From positions 1-64,000 of the forward strand of contig NZ_AP022573.1 of the NCBI RefSeq assembly GCF_010729105.1: a stretch of DNA of 64,000 nt, read 5' to 3'. The notes beneath the pieces were generated by a model. It was not told the DNA's origin and searched no databases. It was given only the letters and a program-made list of their open reading frames with translations. The position numbers and the translations under genes are program-made. Of the stretch, positions 56,030-64,000 are shown in pieces. The stretch's first letter is position 1, and every line of letters starts with the position of its first letter. This stretch comes from Mycobacterium saskatchewanense. Lineage in GTDB: Bacteria; Actinomycetota; Actinomycetes; Mycobacteriales; Mycobacteriaceae.

Positions 56030-56413
56030 ATGATCAACGCCGGGTTGATATTCGCCGGGCTGGCTGCCCTGTTGCACGTCTACATCTTCATTATGGAGTC
56101 CCTGACCTGGACCTCCCCGCGCACCCGCGCGACGTTCGGCACGACGCCCGAGGAGGCCGAGACCACCAAGCTCCTCGCCTTCAACCAGGGCTTTTACAAC
56201 TTGTTCCTGGCGATCATCACCGCCGTCGGCATTGCCACGGTTTCCATCGGGCATCACGTCGTCGGGGCGACACTCATCCTCGCCGGAGCCGGCTCGATGG
56301 CCGCGGCCGCGGTCGTTCTCCTGGTGTCGGCGCCGGACAAGGCCCGGGCCGCCCTGGTCCAGGGCATTTTCCCTGCCCTTGCCATCGCGCTGCTGCTTCT
56401 CGGCGTGCGCTGA
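56030..56413 (+). CDS. DUF1304 membrane protein
   Basis: This 127-residue protein has four helices: MINAGLIFAGLAALLHVYIF, then FNQGFYNLFLAIITAVGIAT, VGATLILAGAGSMAAAAVVL and FPALAIALLLLGVR. The pattern HVYIFIMESLTW and FNQGFYN is typical of DUF1304. Role unknown. A CAGGAGGACGCG sequence gives a strong ribosome site. It follows the tandem repeat, in the interval where M. tuberculosis carries a PE_PGRS gene. Confidence 0.88.
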   Translation: MINAGLIFAGLAALLHVYIFIMESLTWTSPRTRATFGTTPEEAETTKLLAFNQGFYNLFLAIITAVGIATVSIGHHVVGATLILAGAGSMAAAAVVLLVSAPDKARAALVQGIFPALAIALLLLGVR

Positions 56414-56496
56414 CGACTCCGGGCGGGTTACTTCCCGGGGACCGGGGGTACCCATCGGGAGCCGGAAAACGGCCCGGCTTCTACCGAGGAGATGTC

Positions 56497-57174
56497 ATGA
56501 AACACGCAGAATATGACCGCCCGCGCGCGCTGAGTATGCCGCGCTCGCGCGGTGCGATCAGTGGATTGCTCCTGGTCATCCTGGGTGCCTGGGGCGCCCT
56601 GATCCCGTTCGTCGGCCCCCGGTTCAACTTCGCGTACACGCCCGACAGGGACTGGGCGTGGAGCTCGGCCCGCGGCTGGCTCGAGGTGCTGCCGGGAGCC
56701 GCGACCGTGGTCGGCGGCCTGCTGTTGATCGTCGCCGGCAATCGCGTCGCCGCGATGCTGGGCGGCTGGCTGGCCGTGCTGGCCGGTGCGTGGTTCGTGG
56801 TGGGGGAGCAGGTGGCGCCGCTGCTGGGAATCGGCTCCGCCGGTGACCCGATCGCCGCGACCGAGCGCAAGCGCGCGCTGCTGGAGGTCTCCTACTTCGA
56901 CGGGCTGGGCGCGCTCATCATCTTCGTCGGCGGCGTCGTCCTTGCGCGCACGGCGGTTCGGCTGGCGCGGGACGTGGCGCCCGTAACCGCCGCGCCGCCG
57001 GGGGCCGAGCCCTTCGATCCCGTCCGTGAGTCGCTGGAGGAGCCGGTTTCTTCGGGCGCGCTGACCAAGCCGCGGATGGACCGCTACGCCCCGGCCGAGG
57101 CCCAGCACAAGCGGGGCTGGCGTCGCCAGCGCGCCGGCGCGGGGTACCTGCGCTGGCCGCACCCGCAGGGCTGA
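56497..57174 (+). CDS. Membrane protein of unknown function
   Basis: This protein of about 225 residues has an N-terminal helix (GAISGLLLVILGAWGALIPF), further helices at about 65-105 (VVGGLLLIVAGNRVAAMLGG) and 130-155 (LGALIIFVGGVVLARTAVRL), and a basic proline-rich tail. I do not recognise a family; a conserved mycobacterial membrane protein is the best description. The ATG at 56497 follows CGAGGAG. A strong hairpin terminator follows. It may be co-transcribed with the DUF1304 gene 83 bases upstream. Confidence 0.75.
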   Translation: MKHAEYDRPRALSMPRSRGAISGLLLVILGAWGALIPFVGPRFNFAYTPDRDWAWSSARGWLEVLPGAATVVGGLLLIVAGNRVAAMLGGWLAVLAGAWFVVGEQVAPLLGIGSAGDPIAATERKRALLEVSYFDGLGALIIFVGGVVLARTAVRLARDVAPVTAAPPGAEPFDPVRESLEEPVSSGALTKPRMDRYAPAEAQHKRGWRRQRAGAGYLRWPHPQG

Positions 57175-57194
57175 CCCGAAGACCGGACAAAGCA

Positions 57195-57224
57195 ATCGCC
57201 CGGCCCCCGTGGGGGCCGGGCGAT
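57195..57224. terminator. Bidirectional intrinsic terminator hairpin
   Basis: A 14-base perfect stem, ATCGCCCGGCCCCC and its complement, around a two-base centre (the top pair must open). It lies between the convergent membrane protein (ends 57174) and car (ends 57244). Confidence 0.82.
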
Positions 57225-57243
57225 CTGCTGTTCGCCGAGCCTG

Positions 57244-60200
57244 TCAGAGCAGCCCGAGCAGCTGCAGGTCGGTGACGTACTTGACGATGATCGGCGCCGA
57301 GACGTGCGGGATGTCCTTGTCCGGACCGATCTTCGCCTCCTGCACGGCGGCGCGGAACCGGTCGGTCGGTGCCAGCGAGCCGCGCAGCGGCTTCTCGGGC
57401 TGCTGGTAGTTGTGCAGCAGCGGCAGCAGCGAGTACTGGCGCTGGCGCTCGGGCAGGGCCCGCATCGACCCCTCGAACCGGCGCAGCCATTCGCCGTAGT
57501 CGGCGATGCGCTGGAGGGAGTACCCGGCGTCGATCAGCCAGTCGACGTACTCGTCGAGCCCGATGCCGTCGTCGTACGGGTTCATCACGTGGTACGTGTC
57601 GTAACCCTCCCGCGGGCTCAGCGTGGAGATCGCGGCGGCGATGAACTCGACCGGCAGGCCGTCGTAGTGCGCCCGCTGCCGATTCCCGTTCTCGTCCAGC
57701 TCGTAGAACGAGCCGGGCGCGATGCCGGTCGCCACCAGGCTCAGCATCAGCCGGGTGAACATGTCCGGCAGGTTGAGCTGGCCCGCATAGGTGGTGTCGG
57801 CCAGGATCATGTCGCAGCGGAACACCGCGACCGGGAGACCGCACAGGTCGTGGGCCTCGCGCAGCAGCACCTCACCGGCCCACTTGCTGTTGCCGTAGCC
57901 GTTGGCGTAGTTGTCGTTGACCGCCCGCGTCGCGCTGACCTGCCGGACGTCGGCGTCCTCGACGAACTGGCCCGGCTGGATCTGGTCGCCCACGCCGATC
58001 GTCGACACGTAGGTGTACGGCTTGAGCTTCGTCGTCAGCGCGATGCGGATCAGCTCCGCGGTGCCAACCGCGTTGGGGCCGAACAGCTCGCTGTACGGCA
58101 GCACGTGGTTGACCAGGGCCGCCGGGTCGACGATCAGGTCGACCGTGTCGGCCAGCCGCTGCCACGTCTGCGCGTCCAGGCCGAGGTTCGCCTCGCCCTT
58201 GTCACCGGCGATGACCTCGAGGTGGTCGGCCGCCAGCTCCCGGTAGTGCTCGAGCAGCTTGGGGTCACCGCTGTCGAAGGTCTTGTCCAGCCGGGCGCGC
58301 GCCTCCTCGTCGGACTTGGCGCGCACCAGGGCGATCACCTTGCCGTCGACCAGGTCCATCCGCTCCAGCCATTCCAGCGCCAGGTAGCGGCCGAGGAAGC
58401 CCGTGGAGCCCGTCAGGAGCACCGTGCGCACCTCGGCGGCCGGCTTCGGCAGGTTCGGCGCCGCAGACAGCGTCTCCGCGTCGAGGAACTTGTCCAGGGT
58501 CAGGTCGCTCGCGCGCACCTCGGTCGCGCCGCGGCCGTGCACCGCGGCGAACGTGGGCCGCTTGGTGCCCTGCCGTTCGGCCTCGATGTAGCCGGCGATG
58601 GCCGCCAGGTCGTTGGCCGGGCTGACGATGACACCCACCGGGACGTCGATGTCGAAGATCTCGCGCAGCAGGTTGCCGAAGGTCAACGCCGATAGGGAGT
58701 CTCCGCCCAGGTCGGTGAAGTGCGCATCGGGGGACAGGTCGCTGGCCGCCGTGCCCAGCATGGCCGCCGCGGCGCGGGTGACGGTCTGCAGCACCGGTGC
58801 GTCGGCACCGCTGCGCCGCAGTTCGGCCAGCTCGTTGGCCTGCCCCTGGGCCAGCTCGGCGTACAGCTGCTCCAGCCGCTCACCGTAGTGCTGCTTGAGC
58901 TTCGGCCACGCCAGCTTGCGGATCCCGGTCAGCAGGCCGTTCTCCAGGCTGAACGGCGTGGTCTCGATGATGAAGTCGCGGGGCACCTCATAGGACTGCA
59001 GGTCGGCCTGGCGCGCAACGCTCTGCAGCGAGTCGGCGATCTCACCCTTGAGGGTGTCGAGATCCCAGCGCGCCAGCGCCTCCTCGGTGGGCACCACGAC
59101 GGCCAGCAGGTACGGCTGCGAGCTGTTGCCGTAGACGTAGATCTGGCGGACGAGCGGGCTGTTGCCGAACTCCGCCTCCAGCTTGGCCAGCGTGACGAAC
59201 TCGCCCTGGGCGAGCTTGAGCACGTTGTTGCGGCGGTCGACGTACACCAGCCGGTCGGGCGCCACTTCGGCGAACACGTCGCCGGTGCGGTAGTACCCGT
59301 CCTCGTCGAACACGCTGGCGGTGGTCTCGGCCCGCTTGTAGTAGCCCGGGAACATGTTCTCCGTCCGCAGCAGCAGCTCGCCGCGCGGATACGGCCGGTC
59401 GGTGGCGAAGTAGCCCAGGTCCGGCACGTCGACCAACTTGTAGTCGATGACCGGCGGGCGCTGGACCTCGCCGTCGAACAGCACCATGCCGGCCTCGGTC
59501 GAGCCGTAGCCGTCCAGCAGGTCCATCTGCAGTAGCGAGACGACCCAGTTGCGTAGATCCGGCGAGGTGGGCGCCGAGCCCGTCATCGCGAAGATGAACC
59601 GGCCGCCCAGCAGGTACCGCCGCTGCTCCTCGAGAACCGCGGCTTCGACCGCTTGGCGGTCCGAGCCGTCGGTCAGCCGGCGCTCCACCTGACGCTGGAA
59701 TTCGCCGAACAACGTCTCCCAGATCCGTGGTACGAAATTCAGCTCGGTGGGCCGCACCAGCTCGAGGTCCTCGAGCAGCGTGGAGAGATCGCTCTTGGCC
59801 GCGAAGTAGGCGGTGCCGCCGTTGCCGAGGGTGCCGTACAGGATGCCGCGCCCCATGACGTGGCTCATCGGCATGAAGTTGAGGGTGATCGATGCGGCGC
59901 TCTCGCCGAACCAGTTCTTGCTGCCGCGGCGCCACATCTTGCCGACGTTGCTCGCGGGGTACATCGCGCCCTTGGGGGCGCCGGTGCTGCCCGAGGTGTA
60001 GATCAGCAGGGCCAGCGGGTCGTCCTCCTGCGGCTCCGGCAGCGCCGTGTCGGGCAGCGCCCTGCCGCGGTCGAGGACGTCGGTCAGGGTCTCGACGGTG
60101 ACCGCGGTGTCGGCCAGCCGCCCGCGCGCGGCCTCGACGGCCTCGCGCTGGTCGTCGACCTCGGGGTGGTAGTCGAACACGACCAGGTGGGTGGGGGCGG

Positions 60201-60741
60201 GGCCGCTGAGGATCAGCTCGACGGCGTCGGGCAGCTGGTTGACGCTCGACGCGACCACGCTGGGCTCGGTCTCGACCACGATGGGCTGCAGCTGGGTGAG
60301 CGCGGCGCTGGTCTGCAACGGAACGGCCACAGCACCCACCTGGCCCAGCGCCATGTCGATGGTGGCGTAGTCGACGCTGTTGAAGCCCAGCACACAGACC
60401 CGGTCGCCGGGCCGCACGGGCCCGTCGGCAAGGGCCCGGGCCAGCGCACCGACGCGTTCGCCCAGCTCGCCGTAGGTGATGGTCTCGTAGCGGGGGAGCA
60501 GCTCGAGCGTGGTGCGTCCGGTGTGCGGGTCCTTGACGAACTCCATCACGCGCTGCCCGAGCGCCGGCCGGTCCGCGTAGCCGTCCAGCACCGTCCGGAC
60601 GATCCGCGGCAACGAAAGCCCGGGCTCCTCGAGGGCGGCGGTGATCTCGGGGTCGGGGCGGGCCGCTGCGAATTGCGGGTCGGTGGCGGTCAGCTCTTCG
60701 ATGCGGCGGGCGAGACGCTCGTCGGTGTTCGGTGTGCTCAT
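57244..60741 (-). CDS. car: Carboxylic acid reductase (FadD9-type CAR)
   Basis: This 1165-residue enzyme reduces carboxylic acids to aldehydes with ATP and NADPH. It has an adenylation domain (about 1-640: [18 protein letters not shown] near 250, [38 protein letters not shown] and the hinge [19 protein letters not shown]). A carrier domain (about 650-730) has the phosphopantetheine serine in [18 protein letters not shown]. The reductase domain (about 770-1165) has [20 protein letters not shown] and the active YxxxK in [12 protein letters not shown]. It matches Rv2590 (1168 aa). It needs a phosphopantetheinyl transferase encoded elsewhere. It lies downstream of gabT on the same strand after 155 bases. 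Confidence 0.95.
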   Translation of the reverse strand: MSTPNTDERLARRIEELTATDPQFAAARPDPEITAALEEPGLSLPRIVRTVLDGYADRPALGQRVMEFVKDPHTGRTTLELLPRYETITYGELGERVGALARALADGPVRPGDRVCVLGFNSVDYATIDMALGQVGAVAVPLQTSAALTQLQPIVVETEPSVVASSVNQLPDAVELILSGPAPTHLVVFDYHPEVDDQREAVEAARGRLADTAVTVETLTDVLDRGRALPDTALPEPQEDDPLALLIYTSGSTGAPKGAMYPASNVGKMWRRGSKNWFGESAASITLNFMPMSHVMGRGILYGTLGNGGTAYFAAKSDLSTLLEDLELVRPTELNFVPRIWETLFGEFQRQVERRLTDGSDRQAVEAAVLEEQRRYLLGGRFIFAMTGSAPTSPDLRNWVVSLLQMDLLDGYGSTEAGMVLFDGEVQRPPVIDYKLVDVPDLGYFATDRPYPRGELLLRTENMFPGYYKRAETTASVFDEDGYYRTGDVFAEVAPDRLVYVDRRNNVLKLAQGEFVTLAKLEAEFGNSPLVRQIYVYGNSSQPYLLAVVVPTEEALARWDLDTLKGEIADSLQSVARQADLQSYEVPRDFIIETTPFSLENGLLTGIRKLAWPKLKQHYGERLEQLYAELAQGQANELAELRRSGADAPVLQTVTRAAAAMLGTAASDLSPDAHFTDLGGDSLSALTFGNLLREIFDIDVPVGVIVSPANDLAAIAGYIEAERQGTKRPTFAAVHGRGATEVRASDLTLDKFLDAETLSAAPNLPKPAAEVRTVLLTGSTGFLGRYLALEWLERMDLVDGKVIALVRAKSDEEARARLDKTFDSGDPKLLEHYRELAADHLEVIAGDKGEANLGLDAQTWQRLADTVDLIVDPAALVNHVLPYSELFGPNAVGTAELIRIALTTKLKPYTYVSTIGVGDQIQPGQFVEDADVRQVSATRAVNDNYANGYGNSKWAGEVLLREAHDLCGLPVAVFRCDMILADTTYAGQLNLPDMFTRLMLSLVATGIAPGSFYELDENGNRQRAHYDGLPVEFIAAAISTLSPREGYDTYHVMNPYDDGIGLDEYVDWLIDAGYSLQRIADYGEWLRRFEGSMRALPERQRQYSLLPLLHNYQQPEKPLRGSLAPTDRFRAAVQEAKIGPDKDIPHVSAPIIVKYVTDLQLLGLL

Positions 60742-60896
60742 AAACGTGTCCTTACCAAATGAAATTCAGATCAATTCGCGGCGAATGCGCTGATAATTAG
60801 AACGTTAGCTAAAGTAATGGTATTCCTCCATAGGCGCGCCCAATGGCGCGGGTGTGAGATTGCCCACCAGGGGCGTCGTCGCGATCCCCAGGTGGT
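60742..60896 (-). other. Intergenic gap between gabT and car
   Basis: These 155 bases include an AT-rich stretch near 60770-60830 that is unusual for the window and probably holds the car promoter; no operator could be assigned. The open frame crossing it is a shadow. Confidence 0.4.
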
Positions 60897-62237
60897 CTAG
60901 AGGTCGCCCAGAACGTCGCCGAGCAGGTCGAGTCCTTCGCTCAGTAGCTCGTCGGTGATGGTCAGTGGGGGCAGCAACCGGACGATGTTGCCGAACATGC
61001 CGCAGGTCAACACGATGACCCCGGCCGCGTGGGCGGCCATGGACCACTTCTTGGCAAGTTCCGCGTCCGGATCGGCGGAACCCGATTTCACCAACTCCAC
61101 GGCGATCATCGCGCCGCGGCCTCGGACGTCGCCGATCCGGTCGTCGGCGGCCTGCAGCCGCAGCAGCGGTTCGGTGATCAGCCGTTCCAGCTGTCGCGCC
61201 CGCTCGACGAGGCCGTCGTCCTCGATGGTCTCGATGGTGGCCAGCGCCGCGGCACAGGCAAGGGGGTTTCCGCCGAACGTGCCACCCAAACCGCCGACGT
61301 GCGGCGCATCCATGATTTCCGCACGGCCGGTGACGGCGGACAGCGGGAGCCCGTCGGCGATGCCCTTGGCGGTGCAGATCAGGTCGGGCTCGATCCCCTC
61401 GTGCTCGCAGGCGAACATCGCGCCCGTGCGCGCGAAACCGGTCTGCACCTCGTCGGCGATGAACACCACCCCGTTGTCGCGGCACCAGGTGAGCAGGGTC
61501 GGCAGGAAGCCCTCGGCCGGCACGATGAATCCGCCCTCGCCGGCGATCGGCTCGATGATGACGGCGGCCAGGTCGTCGGCGCCGACCTGGCTGTCGATGA
61601 TGGTGATGGCGCGGGCCGCGGCCTTTTCGCCGTCGGTGGCCAGCTCCTTGTCGAGCAGCCCGTCGCGGAAGGGGTAGGACATGGGCGCCCGGTAGACCTC
61701 GGGCGCGAACGGGCCGAATCCGCTCTTGTAGGGCTTGGACTTGGCGGTGAGCGCCAAGGCCAGGTTGGTGCGCCCGTGATAGGCGTGGTTGAACGCCACC
61801 ACCGCGGGCTTGCGGGTGTAGGAGCGCGCCACCTTCACCGCGTTCTCGACGGCCTCCGCGCCGGAATTGAACAGGACCGACCGCTTCTCGCCGGAGCCGG
61901 GAGTGAGCCGGTTGAGTTGCTCGGCGACCGCCACGTACTGCTCGTACGGGGTGACCATGAAGCAGGTGTGGGTGAACTCGGCCACCTGGGCGCGCACCGC
62001 CTCGACGACGCGCGGCGACGAGTTGCCGATGGTGGTGACGGCGATGCCGGAGGCCAGGTCGATGAGCCGGTTGCCGTCGACGTCCTCGACGATGCCTCCG
62101 CCGGCGCGCGCGACCCACACCGGCATGGAGACGTTCACGCCGCCCGAGACGGCCGCGGCGCGGCGCTTGGTCAATTCGAGCGATGCGGGACCGGGGATTT
62201 CGGTGACCAGCTTGCGGCTTTGCTCGAGGCTGGCCAC
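60897..62237 (-). CDS. gabT: 4-aminobutyrate aminotransferase GabT
   Basis: This class III PLP aminotransferase of about 446 residues converts GABA and 2-oxoglutarate to succinic semialdehyde and glutamate. Visible are VLFNSGAEAVENAVKVARSY (phosphate loop), FNHAYHGRTNLALALTAKSK, the PLP-binding Asp in VVFIADEVQTGFARTGAMFA, the Schiff-base lysine in LICTAKGIADGLPLSAVTGR, and GGTFGGNPLACAAALATIET. It matches Rv2589. GTG 62237 is chosen because AGGAGG lies six bases upstream; ATG 62243 would leave no spacing. It is divergent from yajC. Confidence 0.93.
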   Translation of the reverse strand: MASLEQSRKLVTEIPGPASLELTKRRAAAVSGGVNVSMPVWVARAGGGIVEDVDGNRLIDLASGIAVTTIGNSSPRVVEAVRAQVAEFTHTCFMVTPYEQYVAVAEQLNRLTPGSGEKRSVLFNSGAEAVENAVKVARSYTRKPAVVAFNHAYHGRTNLALALTAKSKPYKSGFGPFAPEVYRAPMSYPFRDGLLDKELATDGEKAAARAITIIDSQVGADDLAAVIIEPIAGEGGFIVPAEGFLPTLLTWCRDNGVVFIADEVQTGFARTGAMFACEHEGIEPDLICTAKGIADGLPLSAVTGRAEIMDAPHVGGLGGTFGGNPLACAAALATIETIEDDGLVERARQLERLITEPLLRLQAADDRIGDVRGRGAMIAVELVKSGSADPDAELAKKWSMAAHAAGVIVLTCGMFGNIVRLLPPLTITDELLSEGLDLLGDVLGDL

Positions 62238-62365
62238 TGTCATCCTCCTCACCGCGGCGCGCGGGTCGCGTCGCGGTTAAAGCCTAGCGGTCGGCTCCGG
62301 CCGGCGGCCTGCCAAACTGGACGGGCACACTGGACCGAGGGATTGTCAATACGAAAGACGGGTCG

Positions 62366-62692
62366 ATGCAGAGTTTGGTCTTGTTCCTGCCGTTCCTGCT
62401 GATCATGGGCGGCTTCATGTACTTCGCGTCGCGGCGCCAGCGGCGCGCGATGCAGGCCACCATCGACCTCCACGAGTCGCTGCGGCCGGGGGACCGGGTG
62501 CACACCACCTCGGGTCTGGAGGCGACGGTCGTTGCAATCGCGGACGAGACCGTCGAACTCGAGATCGCGCCCGGCGTGGTGACCACCTGGATGAAGATGG
62601 CCGTCCGCGACCGGATCGTCCCCGACACCGACGAGGACGAGTCGGAGAACGACGCCGACGCCGACGAGACCCCGGTCATCAAGGATTCCTGA
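62366..62692 (+). CDS. yajC: Sec translocase accessory subunit YajC
   Basis: This 108-residue protein has one N-terminal membrane helix ([20 protein letters not shown]) and a conserved cytoplasmic domain with [20 protein letters not shown] and [17 protein letters not shown], then an acidic tail. It binds the SecDF complex. It matches Rv2588c. The ATG at 62366 is used. It is followed by secD after 88 bases on the same strand, the usual gene order. Confidence 0.94.
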   Translation: MQSLVLFLPFLLIMGGFMYFASRRQRRAMQATIDLHESLRPGDRVHTTSGLEATVVAIADETVELEIAPGVVTTWMKMAVRDRIVPDTDEDESENDADADETPVIKDS

Positions 62693-62780
62693 CGGGAATT
62701 CCCGACCGACCGGGCGCCGACGGGGACCACGTAGGCTCTGTCGGGATTGCGAACCGATTCTCGAGCAGAAGGGAAGGACC

Positions 62781-64000
62781 GTGGCATCGTCTTCGGCGCC
62801 GGTGCACGCTGCCCGCTACCTGTCGGTGTTCGCCTTAATGCTCGTCGGTGTCTACCTGCTGGTCTTCCTGACGGGCGACAAGCGGGCCGCTCCCAAGCTC
62901 GGCATCGACCTGCAAGGCGGCACCCGCGTCACGCTGACCGCCCGCACGCCGGACGGCTCCGCCCCGAGCCGCGAGGCGTTGGCGCAGGCGCAGCAGATCA
63001 TCAGCTCCCGGGTCAACGGTCTCGGTGTCTCCGGCTCCGAGGTCGTCGTCGACGGGGACAACCTGGTCATCACGGTGCCCGGCAGCGACGGCAACGAGGC
63101 CCGCAACCTCGGGCAGACCGCCCGCCTCTACATCCGGCCAGTGATCCAGGCGGTCCCGGCGCAAAGCGCCCCGCCCAAGGCGCCGCGTCAGCCCGCCGGC
63201 GCGCCGCCGCCCGGTGCCCCCGGTGCCCCCGGCGCTCCCGGCGCCCCCGGCGCGCCGCCGCCCGGTCTGGCGCCGGAGCCCGCGCCACCCGGACAGCCCG
63301 CGCCCGGCCAGCCCGCGCCGCAGCCGCGGCCCTATCCCCAGGACCCACCGCCGAGTCCCGCGCCCAGCCCGAGTCCCGCGCCCAGCCCGAGTCCAGCGCC
63401 CGGGCCCGGACAGCCGGCCGGGGAAGCGCCGCCGCCGATCCAGCCCCCGGACCCGCGCAAGGAACTCGCCGAGCGCATCGCCGAGGAAAAGAACCTGCGG
63501 CAGAGCACCCGTCAGGGTGTTCAGTACATCGCCCTGCAGTTCGAGGCGACCCAGTGCGACAAGACCGACATCCTCGCCGGCAACGATGACCCGAAGCTGC
63601 CCCTGGTCACCTGTTCCACCGACCACAAGGCGGCGTATCTGCTGGGCCCGTCGATCATCAGCGGCGACCAGATTGAGGACGCCACGTCGTCGCTGAACCA
63701 GCGCGGCATCGGTTACGTCGTCGACGTGCAGTTCAAGCCGGCCGCCGCGAACGTCTGGGCGGACTTCACCGCCGCCCACGTCGGCGAGCAGACGGCCTTC
63801 ACCCTGGACTCCCAGGTCGTCAGCGCCCCGCGCATCAACGAGGCGATCCCGGGCGGCCGCACCCAGATCAGTGGCGGTGACCCGCCTTTCAGCGCCGCCA
63901 CCGCCCGCCAGCTGGCCAACGTGCTCAAGTACGGGTCGCTGCCGCTGTCGTTCGAATCGTCGGAGGCGCAGACGGTTTCGGCGACGCTGGGGCTCACCTC
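62781..64000 (+). CDS. secD: Protein-export membrane protein SecD, 3'-truncated by the window
   Basis: This SecD of the SecDF proton-driven export motor is cut at the window end after about 406 codons. The first membrane helix is followed by [20 protein letters not shown] (the conserved D-L-x-G-G-x-R), the P1 domain, and then a long proline/alanine-rich insertion (about residues 131-224: [19 protein letters not shown] repeats). [20 protein letters not shown] and [20 protein letters not shown] follow. The GTG at 62781 follows GAAGGACC. It matches Rv2587c (573 aa). SecF should lie downstream. Confidence 0.94.
   Translation, partial: MASSSAPVHAARYLSVFALMLVGVYLLVFLTGDKRAAPKLGIDLQGGTRVTLTARTPDGSAPSREALAQAQQIISSRVNGLGVSGSEVVVDGDNLVITVPGSDGNEARNLGQTARLYIRPVIQAVPAQSAPPKAPRQPAGAPPPGAPGAPGAPGAPGAPPPGLAPEPAPPGQPAPGQPAPQPRPYPQDPPPSPAPSPSPAPSPSPAPGPGQPAGEAPPPIQPPDPRKELAERIAEEKNLRQSTRQGVQYIALQFEATQCDKTDILAGNDDPKLPLVTCSTDHKAAYLLGPSIISGDQIEDATSSLNQRGIGYVVDVQFKPAAANVWADFTAAHVGEQTAFTLDSQVVSAPRINEAIPGGRTQISGGDPPFSAATARQLANVLKYGSLPLSFESSEAQTVSATLGLT

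Noticed and set aside
57304-58695. 463-codon plus-strand open frame inside car
   Set aside because: Low-complexity valine/arginine-rich shadow of the reductase domain; the minus-strand gene is certain.

Overview
The window is high-GC actinobacterial DNA and almost certainly a slow-growing, non-tuberculous Mycobacterium. The evidence is an hspX/alpha-crystallin gene with a DosR-type box, the mycobacterial PIM operon (thrS, HIT phosphorylase, pgsA1, patA, pimA), pdxS-tesB2-pdxT, ruvCAB with a LexA box, a FadD9-type carboxylic acid reductase, and frequent GTG starts with 4-base stop/start overlaps. From 18.9 kb to the end the gene order follows what I remember of M. tuberculosis Rv2632c down to Rv2587c in mirror orientation. 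The PE/PPE and toxin-antitoxin genes that interrupt that stretch in M. tuberculosis are absent. All orthology statements are from memory of the protein sequences; no search was run. Layout: (1) 1-17.98 kb is a lipid/accessory metabolism region with three acyl-CoA synthetases, two TetR-type regulators, a short-chain dehydrogenase, a catalase-related protein, a TauE/SafE permease, a YbdK-type ligase, a STAS protein, DedA, an SGNH hydrolase, a DUF318-type permease, a polysaccharide deacetylase, an NmrA protein and a flavin oxidoreductase. I count roughly 30 apparent frameshifts here, although coding signal and family motifs persist on both sides of each one. (2) 18.1-37.4 kb is a large dormancy island. 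It holds an Rv2632c/Rv1738-type protein, a long ribosome-hibernation factor, an Rv2629-type eRF1-like protein, a long-chain acyl-CoA synthetase divergent from a cAMP-regulated lysine acetyltransferase, a flavodoxin-like protein, an alpha/beta hydrolase, two WS/DGAT acyltransferases, HspX, a nrdZ remnant, the Rip3-type site-2 protease, two universal stress proteins, a GAF-ANTAR protein, and the Rv2621c-2620c-2619c trio. About eleven DosR-box-like sites lie in its intergenic gaps. (3) 37.4-40.0 kb is a junction with repeats, a probable nitronate monooxygenase remnant, DUF1990, an aldo/keto reductase and a hotdog thioesterase. (4) 40.1-46.6 kb is the thrS-HIT-pgsA1-patA-pimA-Nudix operon for phosphatidylinositol and PIM synthesis. 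(5) 46.7-49.9 kb carries pdxS-tesB2-pdxT (PLP synthase plus thioesterase) and yebC. (6) 49.9-53.5 kb is a minus-strand operon Rv2597 to speE. (7) 53.6-57.2 kb carries ruvCAB, a 55-bp tandem repeat and two small membrane proteins. (8) 57.2-62.2 kb carries car and gabT on the minus strand. (9) 62.4-64.0 kb carries yajC and secD, which runs off the end. How it fits together: the island combines translation arrest (three ribosome-linked proteins), storage-lipid synthesis, chaperone and stress-protein functions, and acyl-CoA synthetase control, apparently under hypoxia/NO (DosR) control. The second half is housekeeping: envelope lipid, cofactor, recombination and secretion genes. No tRNA, rRNA, CRISPR array, insertion sequence or phage gene was recognised.
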